Assembly (NCBI GenBank): GCA_004556545.1
Contig: SFGO01000028.1
Coordinates: 1-36,545, forward strand
Length of the DNA: 36,545 bases
DNA from: Clostridiales bacterium
GTDB taxonomy: Bacteria > Bacillota > Clostridia > Christensenellales > Aristaeellaceae
Direction: 5' to 3'
Position 1 is the first letter of the stretch, and the number at the start of each line of letters is the position of its first letter. Both the position numbers and the translations under genes were made by a program. Below, piece by piece: positions 15,770-23,389 of this stretch. A model generated the notes under the pieces. It saw nothing but the letters and a program-made list of their open reading frames with translations, did not search any database and was not told the DNA's origin.

Positions 15770-16251
15770 AAGGCTTTTTCCTCCTCATCCTGTTTGAGCA
15801 GAAGGCTGAGATGTTTTTTGGCACGGGTCAGCCGTGATTTGATCGTCGTTACGGGCACGGAAAACATGGACGCCAGATCCTTCATATCAAAGCCGCCCAG
15901 ATAGTACAAAGTAATCAATACGCGGTACTCCGGCTGGAGCCGCTCGATGGCCTCGTCAACGGGCATGGGCACCTCCGGGGGCTGAACGGTCAGGGTTTGT
16001 TCTTCGTAGGACACAAAGCGCACCTTCTTTCGGCGGCGGAGCATGTCCTTGCAGGTGTTATGCAGAATCCGCATGAGCCACGGTTTGAAGCGCTCCTCAT
16101 CGTGCAGCGTATCCCGCTTCTGCCATGCCTTGATCAATGCGTCCTGTACGGCGTCGGCGCAGTCCTCGCTGTTGCGCAGCATGGACCAGCTGATCTGGAA
16201 CATCAGCCGTTCATACTTTTCCGCCTCCGCCTGGAAGGTGTTCGCATCCAT
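15766..16251 (-). CDS. ECF RNA polymerase sigma factor
   Basis: A 161-residue sigma-70 family ECF factor. Region 2 (about 10-75) contains RNSEDCADAVQDALIKAWQK and FKPWLMRILHNTCKDMLRRR, the core-binding and -10 recognition helices. Region 4 (about 100-152) contains YRVLITLYYLGGFDMKDLA and VPVTTIKSRLTRAKKHL, the -35-binding helix-turn-helix. There is no N-terminal region 1 and the linker between is short and Pro-rich. Start 16251 has GAGGAGG upstream; the longer frame has none. It heads a three-gene operon with a membrane anti-sigma-like protein and a secreted protein. It most likely controls an envelope-stress or surface regulon and its own operon. Confidence 0.93.
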   Translation of the reverse strand: MDANTFQAEAEKYERLMFQISWSMLRNSEDCADAVQDALIKAWQKRDTLHDEERFKPWLMRILHNTCKDMLRRRKKVRFVSYEEQTLTVQPPEVPMPVDEAIERLQPEYRVLITLYYLGGFDMKDLASMFSVPVTTIKSRLTRAKKHLSLLLKQDEEEKAL

Positions 16252-16314
16252 AACGATCCTCCTCTTTTGCTGGTGAATGGGTCCTGACCCCCTGCGCAGG
16301 GTTTTGGGACTTCC

Positions 16315-16343
16315 ATTATACATGACGAACGGAAAGGACGAAA
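16315..16343 (-). promoter_or_regulatory. Possible promoter of the sigma-factor operon
   Basis: On the minus strand TATAAT (16315-16320) is 17 bp from TTTCGT (16338-16343), a poor -35. The good -10 and the position 63 bp upstream of the start codon support it; an autoregulatory ECF promoter was not recognised. Confidence 0.4.
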
Positions 16344-16447
16344 AGTTTTCTTTGGTGCGGAGAAGTTTGGCCTTTGGTTCTCCCTTTTCTTTTTTTCAGC
16401 CGGATGATATACTTTTCATGACAACACAGCCATCGGGAGGAAACGCC

Positions 16448-17242
16448 ATGGAATGGGAACCGCGGCCCGGCCGGGACGAACGGCTGGCGGGCAATCTGGA
16501 TACCTCGCTGCTCAAAACGCTGGCGCTTTTGTTCATGCTGATCGACCATCTGGGCGTGGCGCTGTTCGGCAATCTGCTGGAAATGCGCGTGCTGGGGCGG
16601 ATTGCGCTGCCGCTGTACGCCTGGTGCCTGATCGTGGGCAATGTCAAGACCCGCCATCCCCTGCGGTATTTCGGGCGACTTCTGCTATTGGCCGTTCTAT
16701 CCCAGCCCCTTTACATGATGGCGCTCAGCCACAGCTGGCGGCACCTGAACATTCTTTTCCTGCTGGCGCTGGCGACCGCCGCCATTCAGAGCATCCGGCT
16801 GCGCCGTTTTGGAAGTCAGTTCTGGGGCCCGGCCCTGTGCTATCTGGTACTGGGCTTCTGTGAAATCGACTACGGCTGGCGGGGACTGACCTTCATCCTC
16901 CTGCTGTATCTGGCCCGGGAATCCCGTGGCGGACTGGCTGCGGCCTTTCTGGGGTACGCCCTGTTCTGGGGCTCCAACACCCAGCTGGTCTCCACCTTCT
17001 TGGGCTTCAACCTGAGCTTCCTCCGCTGGCCCGGTCTGGGCGACCTGTTCTCTGCGTTTTTCCATCTGCAAACGCTGGCATGGCTGGCGCTGCCCCTGAT
17101 TCTCACCCGCACCAGCAGCGGCCTGAAAATGCCGAAGTGGCTGGGCTACGGCCTGTATCCCCTGCATCTGGCGCTGCTGATCGTCCTGCGGCTGCTGTTC
17201 GGCGGAGCCACCTGGGCGGGGATCGTCAGCTGCTTCCATTAA
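16448..17242 (+). CDS. TraX-like multi-pass membrane protein
   Basis: A 264-residue integral membrane protein of the TraX family (PF05857), named after the F-pilin acetylase but found chromosomally in many Firmicutes. The conserved N-terminal pattern LLKTLALLFMLIDHLGV (IDH motif), then LGRIALPLYAWCLIVG and, later, RYFGRLLLLAVLSQPLY identify it. About eight hydrophobic segments span the length, consistent with an acyltransferase-3-like membrane enzyme. Start 16448 has GGGAGGAA upstream; the longer frame is not supported. No conjugation gene is nearby, so its role is probably surface or cell-wall O-acetylation or another acyl transfer. It is followed 35 bp later by the radical SAM gene on the same strand. 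Confidence 0.8.
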   Translation: MEWEPRPGRDERLAGNLDTSLLKTLALLFMLIDHLGVALFGNLLEMRVLGRIALPLYAWCLIVGNVKTRHPLRYFGRLLLLAVLSQPLYMMALSHSWRHLNILFLLALATAAIQSIRLRRFGSQFWGPALCYLVLGFCEIDYGWRGLTFILLLYLARESRGGLAAAFLGYALFWGSNTQLVSTFLGFNLSFLRWPGLGDLFSAFFHLQTLAWLALPLILTRTSSGLKMPKWLGYGLYPLHLALLIVLRLLFGGATWAGIVSCFH

Positions 17243-17277
17243 AAAGCAGAAAGTAAAAAGCAAAAAAGGAGTTTTCC

Positions 17278-18162
17278 ATGCACTACGTCCATGCCAAGAC
17301 CCTGCTTTCCGCCCAAAACGGCATGAACCTGTACCGGGGCTGCACGCATGGCTGTATCTACTGCGACTCCCGCAGCGTCTGCTATCACATCGACCACGCC
17401 TTTGAAGACATCGAGGTCAAGCAGAACGCGCTCGTTCTGCTGGAAGACGCATTGCGGCGCAAGCGGAAGAAATGCATGATCGGCACCGGCTCCATGTCCG
17501 ATTGCTATCTTCCGCTGGAAATGGAGCTGGGCTATACTCGCCGGGCGCTGCAGCTCCTTTATGACTACGGCTTCGGCGTGGCCGTCCAGACCAAATCCGA
17601 CCGCATCCTGCGGGATCTGGAACTGCTGAAAAAGATCAACGGGCGGGCCAAAGCCGTGGTGCAGATGACCCTGACCATCTGGGACGACGGGCTTTGCCGC
17701 ATTCTTGAGCCCAACGTCTGCCCCACCGGCGCCCGGCTGGAGGCGCTTCGAGCCTTTCAGCAGGCGGGCGTGCCCACGGTAGTGTGGCTGTGTCCCATCC
17801 TGCCCTTTCTCAACGACACCGCCGAAAACCTGTCGGGCATTCTGCGGGGCTGCGGGGAAGCGGGCGTGAAGGGCATCGTCTATTTCGGCGCAGGCGTGAC
17901 CCTGCGGGAAGGAAGCCGGGAATATTTCTACGCCCAGCTGGACCGCCATTTCCCCGGACTGAAGGAGCGCTACATTCACACCTACGGCGACGCTTACGAG
18001 CTGCTCAGTCCCGCCGACCGGGAGCTGTCGCCGCTGTTCCACGCCTTCTGCGAGGAGCACGGGATGCTTCACCGGCCGGAGGAGGTTTTCCGCTTTCTGC
18101 ATACCCTGCGGGAAGAAACGCCGGTAGGCGAGCAGCTGAGCCTGCTGGACGGGTTGGGATGA
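17278..18162 (+). CDS. SPL family radical SAM protein
   Basis: A 294-residue radical SAM enzyme of the SPL/Rv2578c type. The cluster motif CTHGCIYC (Cys22, Cys26, Cys29) follows NLYRGC, a hallmark of this group, which includes spore photoproduct lyase-like proteins. The GTGSMSDCYLPLEMELGYTR segment and IVYFGAGVTLREGSREYF fit the remaining TIM-barrel part. It has no N-terminal extension and no DNA-repair partner, and bona fide SplB has a different C-terminus, so spore photoproduct repair is possible but not shown. A GGAG site precedes ATG 17278. It lies 35 bp after the TraX-like gene and ends at a strong terminator. Confidence 0.82.
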   Translation: MHYVHAKTLLSAQNGMNLYRGCTHGCIYCDSRSVCYHIDHAFEDIEVKQNALVLLEDALRRKRKKCMIGTGSMSDCYLPLEMELGYTRRALQLLYDYGFGVAVQTKSDRILRDLELLKKINGRAKAVVQMTLTIWDDGLCRILEPNVCPTGARLEALRAFQQAGVPTVVWLCPILPFLNDTAENLSGILRGCGEAGVKGIVYFGAGVTLREGSREYFYAQLDRHFPGLKERYIHTYGDAYELLSPADRELSPLFHAFCEEHGMLHRPEEVFRFLHTLREETPVGEQLSLLDGLG

Positions 18163-18195
18163 ACAGGAATGGCCGAGTGGTCTTAAAAGTACATT

Positions 18196-18231
18196 CAGGT
18201 CGCAGATTTCGTCATCTGCGACCTGTTTTTT
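18196..18231 (+). terminator. Rho-independent terminator after the radical SAM gene
   Basis: A perfect 12-bp stem, 18196-18207 against 18214-18225, loop TTCGTC, and six T at 18226-18231. It lies 33 bases past the stop codon. Confidence 0.92.
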
Positions 18232-18290
18232 GAGCGAGTCGTTCGTTATCATCAAAAGGGAGAAAAAGCGAGAAGGAGTGTGCCGTTCCG

Positions 18291-19136
18291 ATGCATGGAA
18301 AGGTTTCGATTCAAAATGTGCGAAAAACGATCCGGCAGGATCCCAATACCCGAAAAGAAATCATCGTCTGCCCCGGGGGCTCTTATGCGACGCTCTCCGC
18401 CTTTGAGGGAGAGCCGGTCGCGCGCTTCTTTGCCGGACGGGGCTGGAATGCTTCCGTGTGCGAATACGGCGTTGAAGAAAAGGCCCGTATGCCGGGGCCG
18501 CTCCTGCAGCTGGCGCAGGCCGTGGCTCAGGCCCGTCGGGAAAATGATTTTGTCGCCGTTTGCGGCTTTTCCGCCGGAGCCAATCTCGCTGCGCTGCTGT
18601 GCACCCGCTATGAAGAAGCCGCCCGTCTGCTGGGCACAAAGCCGGAGGCCGTCCGGCCGGACGCGGCGGTGCTGGGCTATGGCGTATATCGTTTTCCGGC
18701 GGGGATGGTGCCTCAGCCCGCAGAAAAATTCGGGCAGGTCTCCGGGCAGTCCGACCGTTTGCCGAAATGCTTTCGACCGGCCCTGCGCCAAACGGCGCAG
18801 GGCGACCGGCTGGATTTTGAAGCGCTGATGCTGGAATACGCCGCCGGGCGCCAAGACCCGTCCGCCGATGAATGGCGGAGCCTGAGCCCGGCAGAACTGG
18901 CCGGGCCGGAAACGCCGCCCGCCTTTCTCTGGACTACCCGGGAGGATACCATGGTTCCGCCGGAACAGTCGCTTTTCTATGCGCGGGCCTTGTGGGCCCA
19001 TGGCGTTCCGGCGGCGCTGCATGTCTTCAGCCGGGGGGATCACGGCGAGGGACTGGCCGGGCAGAACCCGGAAAGCCGCTTCTGGCCGGAAATGGCCCAC
19101 TCATGGCTGCTCGCCCTCATAGGGGCAAAGACCTGA
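18291..19136 (+). CDS. Alpha/beta-hydrolase, acetyl esterase/carbohydrate esterase type
   Basis: A 281-residue cytosolic alpha/beta-hydrolase of the esterase/lipase type. CPGGSY (27-32) supplies the oxyanion glycines, Ser94 in GFSAG is the nucleophile, Asp219 in TREDTMVP is the acid and His251 in RGDHGEGL is the base, so the triad is complete. The layout resembles BD-FAE/acetylxylan esterases that deacetylate oligosaccharides. AAGGAG lies 12 bases before ATG 18291, a long but workable spacing. The final 36 bp overlap the 3' end of the convergent AraC-type regulator gene. Proximity to the sugar-transport remnant suggests carbohydrate side-chain removal, but the substrate is unknown. Confidence 0.82.
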   Translation: MHGKVSIQNVRKTIRQDPNTRKEIIVCPGGSYATLSAFEGEPVARFFAGRGWNASVCEYGVEEKARMPGPLLQLAQAVAQARRENDFVAVCGFSAGANLAALLCTRYEEAARLLGTKPEAVRPDAAVLGYGVYRFPAGMVPQPAEKFGQVSGQSDRLPKCFRPALRQTAQGDRLDFEALMLEYAAGRQDPSADEWRSLSPAELAGPETPPAFLWTTREDTMVPPEQSLFYARALWAHGVPAALHVFSRGDHGEGLAGQNPESRFWPEMAHSWLLALIGAKT

Positions 19137-20066
19137 CGGCAGAACACCGCCCGTAGACGCGGGCACTTCGCTGTTTCGGTAGCGCTTGCGATACTGGCTG
19201 GGCGTCAGCCCCGTCGCCTTCAGAAAACTGCGGTTGAAACTGGAAATTTCCCGATAGCCGCAATGCATGGCGATCTCCATCACATTCAGCTTGGTCAGGG
19301 TCAGCAGCAGCGTAGCCTTTCGCATGCAGGACATATTGACGTATTCCTTCGGGGAGACCCCGACCACCTGATGAAAGACCCGTCGGAAATAGCTCTGGCA
19401 CATCCGGCATTCCCCGCTCAGCTCTTCGATGCTGGGCAGCCGTTCCTGATCCAGACAACGGCTGATCATATCCAGCGCCGGGGCAATCAGCGGCAGGCGC
19501 TGATCGGCATGGATATGCAGCTTGGGCAGATCGGCGGATGCGTCCGAAAGCATCAATAAAAAGGAATAGACGTTCAGCGCAAATTGCTCCTGCCCATGCC
19601 GCCGCATATGCGTATGATGATTGTCCTCCAGCAACAGCCGCGCCTGCGCGGCCAGCTGGGGGTATTTTTGTTGATCCAATACCCCGCAGATGCCCATTTC
19701 CGTCTGAATAATCCGGTTCAGATTGCCAAGGCTTCCAATGCCGCTCTGGGTAAAAAGGGAGATCAGATCAATATAGGCCCAGTTCCATTGGCTGAACTCC
19801 TTGGTGGAATTACAGGAAATGTGCCGCTGAAAGGGAAAAATAATGACAATATCTCCGGGCTTGCAGGGTTCGCTTTTGCCGTCCACATAGCTGACGCATT
19901 CGCCGCTGACGCAGTAGCCCAGCTCCAGATGGCGGTGATAATGCAGATACGTTACCTCAAACACATCCAGCGGAACCGGCGCATTGGGGATGGTCTGCGC
20001 GCCGTAGCTCAGGGGCGGCAAATCCACATAAACCTCGGGAAGATGTGAATAGTAGCGTTTTTGCAT
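19101..20066 (-). CDS. AraC family transcriptional regulator
   Basis: A 321-residue regulator. The N-terminal region has a cupin pocket signature (HYHRHLELGYCVSG, then CKPGDIVIIFPFQRHI) of the type that binds sugars or oligosaccharides. The C-terminal part (about 205-305) has two helix-turn-helix motifs, LPSIEELSGECRMCQSYFRR and LNVMEIAMHCGYREISSFNR, followed by TGLTPSQYRKRY. AAGGAGC precedes ATG 20066. It is divergent from the sugar ABC-transport remnant and the ADP-ribosylglycohydrolase gene and should control them from the 103-bp spacer. It shares its last 36 bp, convergently, with the esterase gene. Confidence 0.92.
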   Translation of the reverse strand: MQKRYYSHLPEVYVDLPPLSYGAQTIPNAPVPLDVFEVTYLHYHRHLELGYCVSGECVSYVDGKSEPCKPGDIVIIFPFQRHISCNSTKEFSQWNWAYIDLISLFTQSGIGSLGNLNRIIQTEMGICGVLDQQKYPQLAAQARLLLEDNHHTHMRRHGQEQFALNVYSFLLMLSDASADLPKLHIHADQRLPLIAPALDMISRCLDQERLPSIEELSGECRMCQSYFRRVFHQVVGVSPKEYVNMSCMRKATLLLTLTKLNVMEIAMHCGYREISSFNRSFLKATGLTPSQYRKRYRNSEVPASTGGVLPSGLCPYEGEQP

Positions 20067-20169
20067 AGTTTTGAGCTCCTTTTGCCTAGTTCGGCCATCT
20101 CCCTTCGATTATACTACAACCATCGGACCGGTCGCAAGAAATTCATGCATTGCAAGGAGGCTTATCCCC

Positions 20170-20865
20170 ATGAAACGGAGTCTTTCTCTGGTACTTGCCC
20201 TGATGCTTCTCTTCAGCCTGACGGCCGTCTCAAGCGCTTTTGCGCAAGAAGCGCCCGTTATGGTTACTTTCCAGACGTGGAACCCCGGCGAAGGCAGCAA
20301 AATCAAGGACATCATCGCTGATTTTGAAGCGGAAAATCCCGACATCCACGTGGAATACATCTGCATGCCCTACTCGGATCATCTGGCGGATCTGCAGGTG
20401 AAGCTGTTCTCCAGCGAGGGCCCGGATGTATACGGCATGAACGCCGGCGCGCCCTACGCCACCTTCAGCTGCTGCTTCAATCTGATGATCCTGAAGAATT
20501 ACTACGATTCCATTCCCAATGAAATGATGGAAGCCGCAACCATCGACGGCGCGTCCCGCTGGCAGATTTTCTTCAGGGTGATGATGCCCGTCGCCAAGCC
20601 CGGACTGGCCGTGGTGCTGATGCAGACGTTCCTGACCGCCTGGAACGAGCTGCAAATGGTGAAAACCTTTATCACCGATCCGCTTCGGCAGCCCCTGTCG
20701 GTGGTTCCCATTCGTTTTGCCCAGACCTCGGTGGCCAGCCACGATTTTACCACGGAGGTGCTCTACGCAGCGCTGGTCATCTGTCTGATTCCCGTGGTCG
20801 TTTTCTACGCATTTGCCGCCCGGTCGCTGGTAGCCGGTCTGACCAGCGGCGCGGTAAAAGGATAA
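20170..20865 (+). pseudogene. Chimera of sugar-binding protein N-terminus and MalG-type permease C-terminus
   Basis: A 231-residue frame that joins two ABC-importer parts. Residues 1-96 are an extracellular sugar-binding protein start: signal peptide (1-25, SSAFA), then VTFQTWNPGEGSKIKDI, EAENPDIHVEY and GPDVYGMNAGAPYA. From about residue 104 it is a MalG-type permease C-terminus, with NYYDSIPNE, the EAA loop EAATIDGASRWQIFFRVMMP and the final membrane helices. The rest of the binding protein, the MalF-type permease and the front of MalG are missing. A working importer could not be made of this, so it is probably a deletion scar, joined in frame around 20455-20485, or an assembly error. ATG 20170 has AAGGAGG upstream. 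The next gene begins 15 bp later, as in an intact operon. The retained part suggests an oligosaccharide importer. Confidence 0.85.
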
Positions 20866-20880
20866 AGGAGAGGAAAAAAG

Positions 20881-22458
20881 ATGAAACTGGAATACCCGGT
20901 CTATCGGGACAAAGTCATGGGCTGCTGGGCTGGAAAAAACGTCGGCGGCGTGCTGGGCGCGCCCTTTGAGTGCAAGCGGCAGTTCAACGGAGACGTGGAC
21001 TTTTACACGCAGGATCTGAGCAAGGGCCCGGTGCCCAACGACGATCTGGATCTGCAAATCGTCTGGCTGGCGGCGGTGGAACGGTACGGCCGTAACGTGA
21101 ACGCCTCTATTCTGGGCGAATACTGGCTCAGCTTTGTCACCCCCAACTGGGTGGAATACGGAACGGGCAAATCCAACCTGCGGGCCGGGCTGCTGCCGCC
21201 GCTCAGCGGCCACGTGGACAATGTATACCGCAACAGTTGCGGATGCTTTATCCGTTCCGAGATCTGGGCCTGTCTGGCTCCCGGCCAGCCCCAGTTAGCC
21301 GCTCAGTATGCCCGCGAGGACGCCATCGTCGATCATTCGGAGGAGGGCATGTACGCGGAAATTTTCACTGCAGCCCTGCAAAGCGCCGCCTTTGTGGAAA
21401 GCGACCCCAACACCCTGATCGACATCGCCCTGAGCTATGTGCCTGCGGACAGCGCCTTGGCCCGCGCCATTGCCGAGGCCCGGCGCTGCTATCAGAATCA
21501 AGTAGACTTCCGGGAGGCCCGGAAGCGCGTCCATAACACGGCTCCCGGCACCTTCGGCCTGCAGGAATGGACGCTGGATGAAATTCCTGTAAAGGACAAC
21601 GAGGGAATGGAGCTGGGTACGCCCGGCTTTGACGCGCCGGAAAACGTAGCGTTCAGCATGCTGGCATGGCTGTACGGCGAAGGCGACTTTGGCCGCAGCC
21701 TTTGTCTGGCCAATGCCTGCGGCGAGGACACCGACTGCACCTGCGCCACGCTGGGAGCGACGCTGGGCATTATCATGGGGGCCAAAAATCTGCCGGAGAA
21801 ATGGCTTGCCCCGCTGGATGACAAGATCGCCACGCTCTGCATCAACCGCACCAGCGAGGGCGTATGGGTGCCCGCCACGGTCACGGAGCTGACCGACCGG
21901 GTAGTTCGTCAGGCTCCGCTGTTTGTGGGGCAGCAGCTCTGCGATATTTATGCTCCCGGCGGCGTTGTTTTTGAGTGCCGTTCGGGGCGCGGCCTGTATT
22001 GTCCCCAGTCCGCCCGCTATCTGAAAGGGCTGAACGGCCACAAGAAGGATATTGACCTGACGCCCGCCGAAGTGGCCGCCCTGACGCCGTACCATGTGCG
22101 CTATGCCTACCCGGCCTTTTCCATGGACGTGGATTACCGGGGCAGCGTGACCTTTACCCCCGGCATCGAGCGGCGCATCACCGTGACGCTGGTCAATTCC
22201 TTCACCCAGTACCAGCAGCAGTGGGCGCGCGTCACGCTGTATACGCCGCCCTGCGCAGCCGTCTCCTCGCCGCGCACCGTGATGCTTCCCCTGAACAACC
22301 ATGTAGGCGCCAAAGCGGAATGCACCTTTGCCTTCACCGCCGACGAAACCGCTCCCGCCAAGCTGGAGCTGCTGGTAGACGTCGCGCTGGAGGGCCGCCA
22401 TTCCAACGGCATCGCCAAAGTGACGCTGATGGCGGCAGAGGCCGAAACGGGACTTTGA
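20881..22458 (+). CDS. ADP-ribosylglycohydrolase family protein with C-terminal beta domain
   Basis: A 525-residue protein of the ADP-ribosylglycohydrolase fold (PF03747). The metal-site motifs are PNDDLDLQ (52-59, Asp54/55) and GEDTDCTCATLGA (281-293, Asp283/285), which correspond to the family's DDT and GxDxD motifs, and GCWAGKNVGGVLGAPFE is the expected N-terminal glycine loop. The first motif deviates (ND-D-L-D instead of TDDT). About 130 C-terminal residues form an added beta-rich domain, possibly Ig-like. GGAGAGG precedes ATG 20881. It is 15 bp after the broken transporter and under the same AraC regulator, so it may act on a sugar or nucleoside glycoside taken up by that importer rather than on ADP-ribosylated protein; inference. 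Confidence 0.85.
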   Translation: MKLEYPVYRDKVMGCWAGKNVGGVLGAPFECKRQFNGDVDFYTQDLSKGPVPNDDLDLQIVWLAAVERYGRNVNASILGEYWLSFVTPNWVEYGTGKSNLRAGLLPPLSGHVDNVYRNSCGCFIRSEIWACLAPGQPQLAAQYAREDAIVDHSEEGMYAEIFTAALQSAAFVESDPNTLIDIALSYVPADSALARAIAEARRCYQNQVDFREARKRVHNTAPGTFGLQEWTLDEIPVKDNEGMELGTPGFDAPENVAFSMLAWLYGEGDFGRSLCLANACGEDTDCTCATLGATLGIIMGAKNLPEKWLAPLDDKIATLCINRTSEGVWVPATVTELTDRVVRQAPLFVGQQLCDIYAPGGVVFECRSGRGLYCPQSARYLKGLNGHKKDIDLTPAEVAALTPYHVRYAYPAFSMDVDYRGSVTFTPGIERRITVTLVNSFTQYQQQWARVTLYTPPCAAVSSPRTVMLPLNNHVGAKAECTFAFTADETAPAKLELLVDVALEGRHSNGIAKVTLMAAEAETGL

Positions 22459-22473
22459 TGCTCAAGCGCCCAT

Positions 22474-22511
22474 CCAAAAACGCCTTCCCGTGAAAGGGAA
22501 GGCGTTTTTGG
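22474..22511. terminator. Bidirectional terminator between convergent genes
   Basis: A perfect 16-bp stem, 22474-22489 against 22496-22511, loop GTGAAA; both ends contain A5/T5 tracts, so either strand gives a hairpin followed by U residues. It lies 15 bases past the ADP-ribosylglycohydrolase stop and 17 bases from the stop of the convergent binding-protein gene. Confidence 0.9.
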
Positions 22512-22528
22512 CATACAGAATGCTTCTC

Positions 22529-23329
22529 TTACTGCTCCGGCCGGGTAATATCCTTGCCGAAGTATTTCTCGGAAATGCGGGTCAGCTCGCCTTCCGCGTC
22601 CAGCTCGGCGATGGCCTGATTGACCGCCTCCAGCAGAGAGGCGCAGCGCTCTTCCTTGCGCATGGGCAGGGACACCTTCGAAGCCTCTTCCGTCAGGGCC
22701 ACCACCTTCAGGTTGGCGTCGGGATGAACGCTCATGTAATCATAGAAGGAAACCTCCGCGTTCAGCGTCGCGTCCGCCCGGCCGGACAGCACCATCTGAA
22801 TGGTCTGATCCAGCGTGTCCACACCGGCGGCGGTTGCGCCGTAGCTCTCGGCCAGCGTCATATAGGTGCTGGCGATCGAATTGGCGGTATGCTTGCCCTT
22901 CAGATCCTCAAAGGACTGGATGTCCGTATTGTCGCCCCGCACGATCAGCGCCGTGCGGATGTAGCCGTAGGGCGTGGAAAAATCATACTTCTGCGCGCGC
23001 TCGTCCGTTACCTCCACGCCGTTGGCGGCGATGTCGTAGCGGCCGGAGTCCAGCCCGGCAAAAATGCCGTCCCACTCGGTTTCCGCAAAGGTCGCGGTCA
23101 CGCCCAGCTTGGCGGCGATGGCCTGCATAACCTCCACGTCAAAGCCCACCAGTGTGCCCTGTTCGTCGTGATAGGTCCACGGCGCCCACGCGCCCTCGGT
23201 CGCTACCACGATTTCGCCTCGGCTCTTGATTTCCGAAAGCAGATCGTCGCTTTCGGCCTGCGCCGCCAAAACGGTCAGCCCCATTACCAGCGCCAGCAGC
23301 AGCGCCGCCAATCCACGAAATTTACGCAT
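22529..23329 (-). CDS. Amino-acid ABC transporter substrate-binding protein
   Basis: A 266-residue polar-amino-acid binding protein (SBP family 3). A signal peptide (1-25, LTVLAAQA) lacks the lipobox Cys normally used to anchor such proteins in Gram-positive bacteria. The mature part has IKSRGEIVVATEGAWAPWTY, GFDVEVMQAIAAKLG, FAGLDSGRYDIAANGVEVT and ERAQKYDFSTPY, all family hallmarks. The start is taken at 23329 because GGAAGG lies six bases before it; an in-frame ATG six bases earlier abuts the site and is less likely. It is the last gene of the permease/ATPase/binding-protein operon. Specificity (for example cystine, glutamine or arginine) cannot be decided. Confidence 0.9.
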   Translation of the reverse strand: MRKFRGLAALLLALVMGLTVLAAQAESDDLLSEIKSRGEIVVATEGAWAPWTYHDEQGTLVGFDVEVMQAIAAKLGVTATFAETEWDGIFAGLDSGRYDIAANGVEVTDERAQKYDFSTPYGYIRTALIVRGDNTDIQSFEDLKGKHTANSIASTYMTLAESYGATAAGVDTLDQTIQMVLSGRADATLNAEVSFYDYMSVHPDANLKVVALTEEASKVSLPMRKEERCASLLEAVNQAIAELDAEGELTRISEKYFGKDITRPEQ

Positions 23330-23352
23330 ATTCATCCTTCCTTTCGTTGTAC

Positions 23353-23373
23353 GGGATCCAAGCATGGGATCCC
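23353..23373 (-). promoter_or_regulatory. Intra-operon hairpin ahead of the binding-protein gene
   Basis: GGGATCC at 23353-23359 pairs with GGATCCC at 23367-23373 across a 7-nt loop. It sits in the spacer between the ATPase stop and the binding-protein start. Such hairpins often stabilise the binding-protein part of a transcript; no U tract follows, so it is not an obvious terminator. Confidence 0.4.
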
Positions 23374-23389
23374 CCTTTTCCCCGCGAAA

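Noticed and set aside
18167..18187. tRNA-like sequence just after the radical SAM gene (TGGCCGAGTGG, like a tRNA-Ser D-arm)
   Set aside because: Only the D-arm region fits; no anticodon arm, T-arm or CCA-end can be folded, and the following bases form a plain terminator. Possibly a remnant of a tRNA 5' end, but not a gene.
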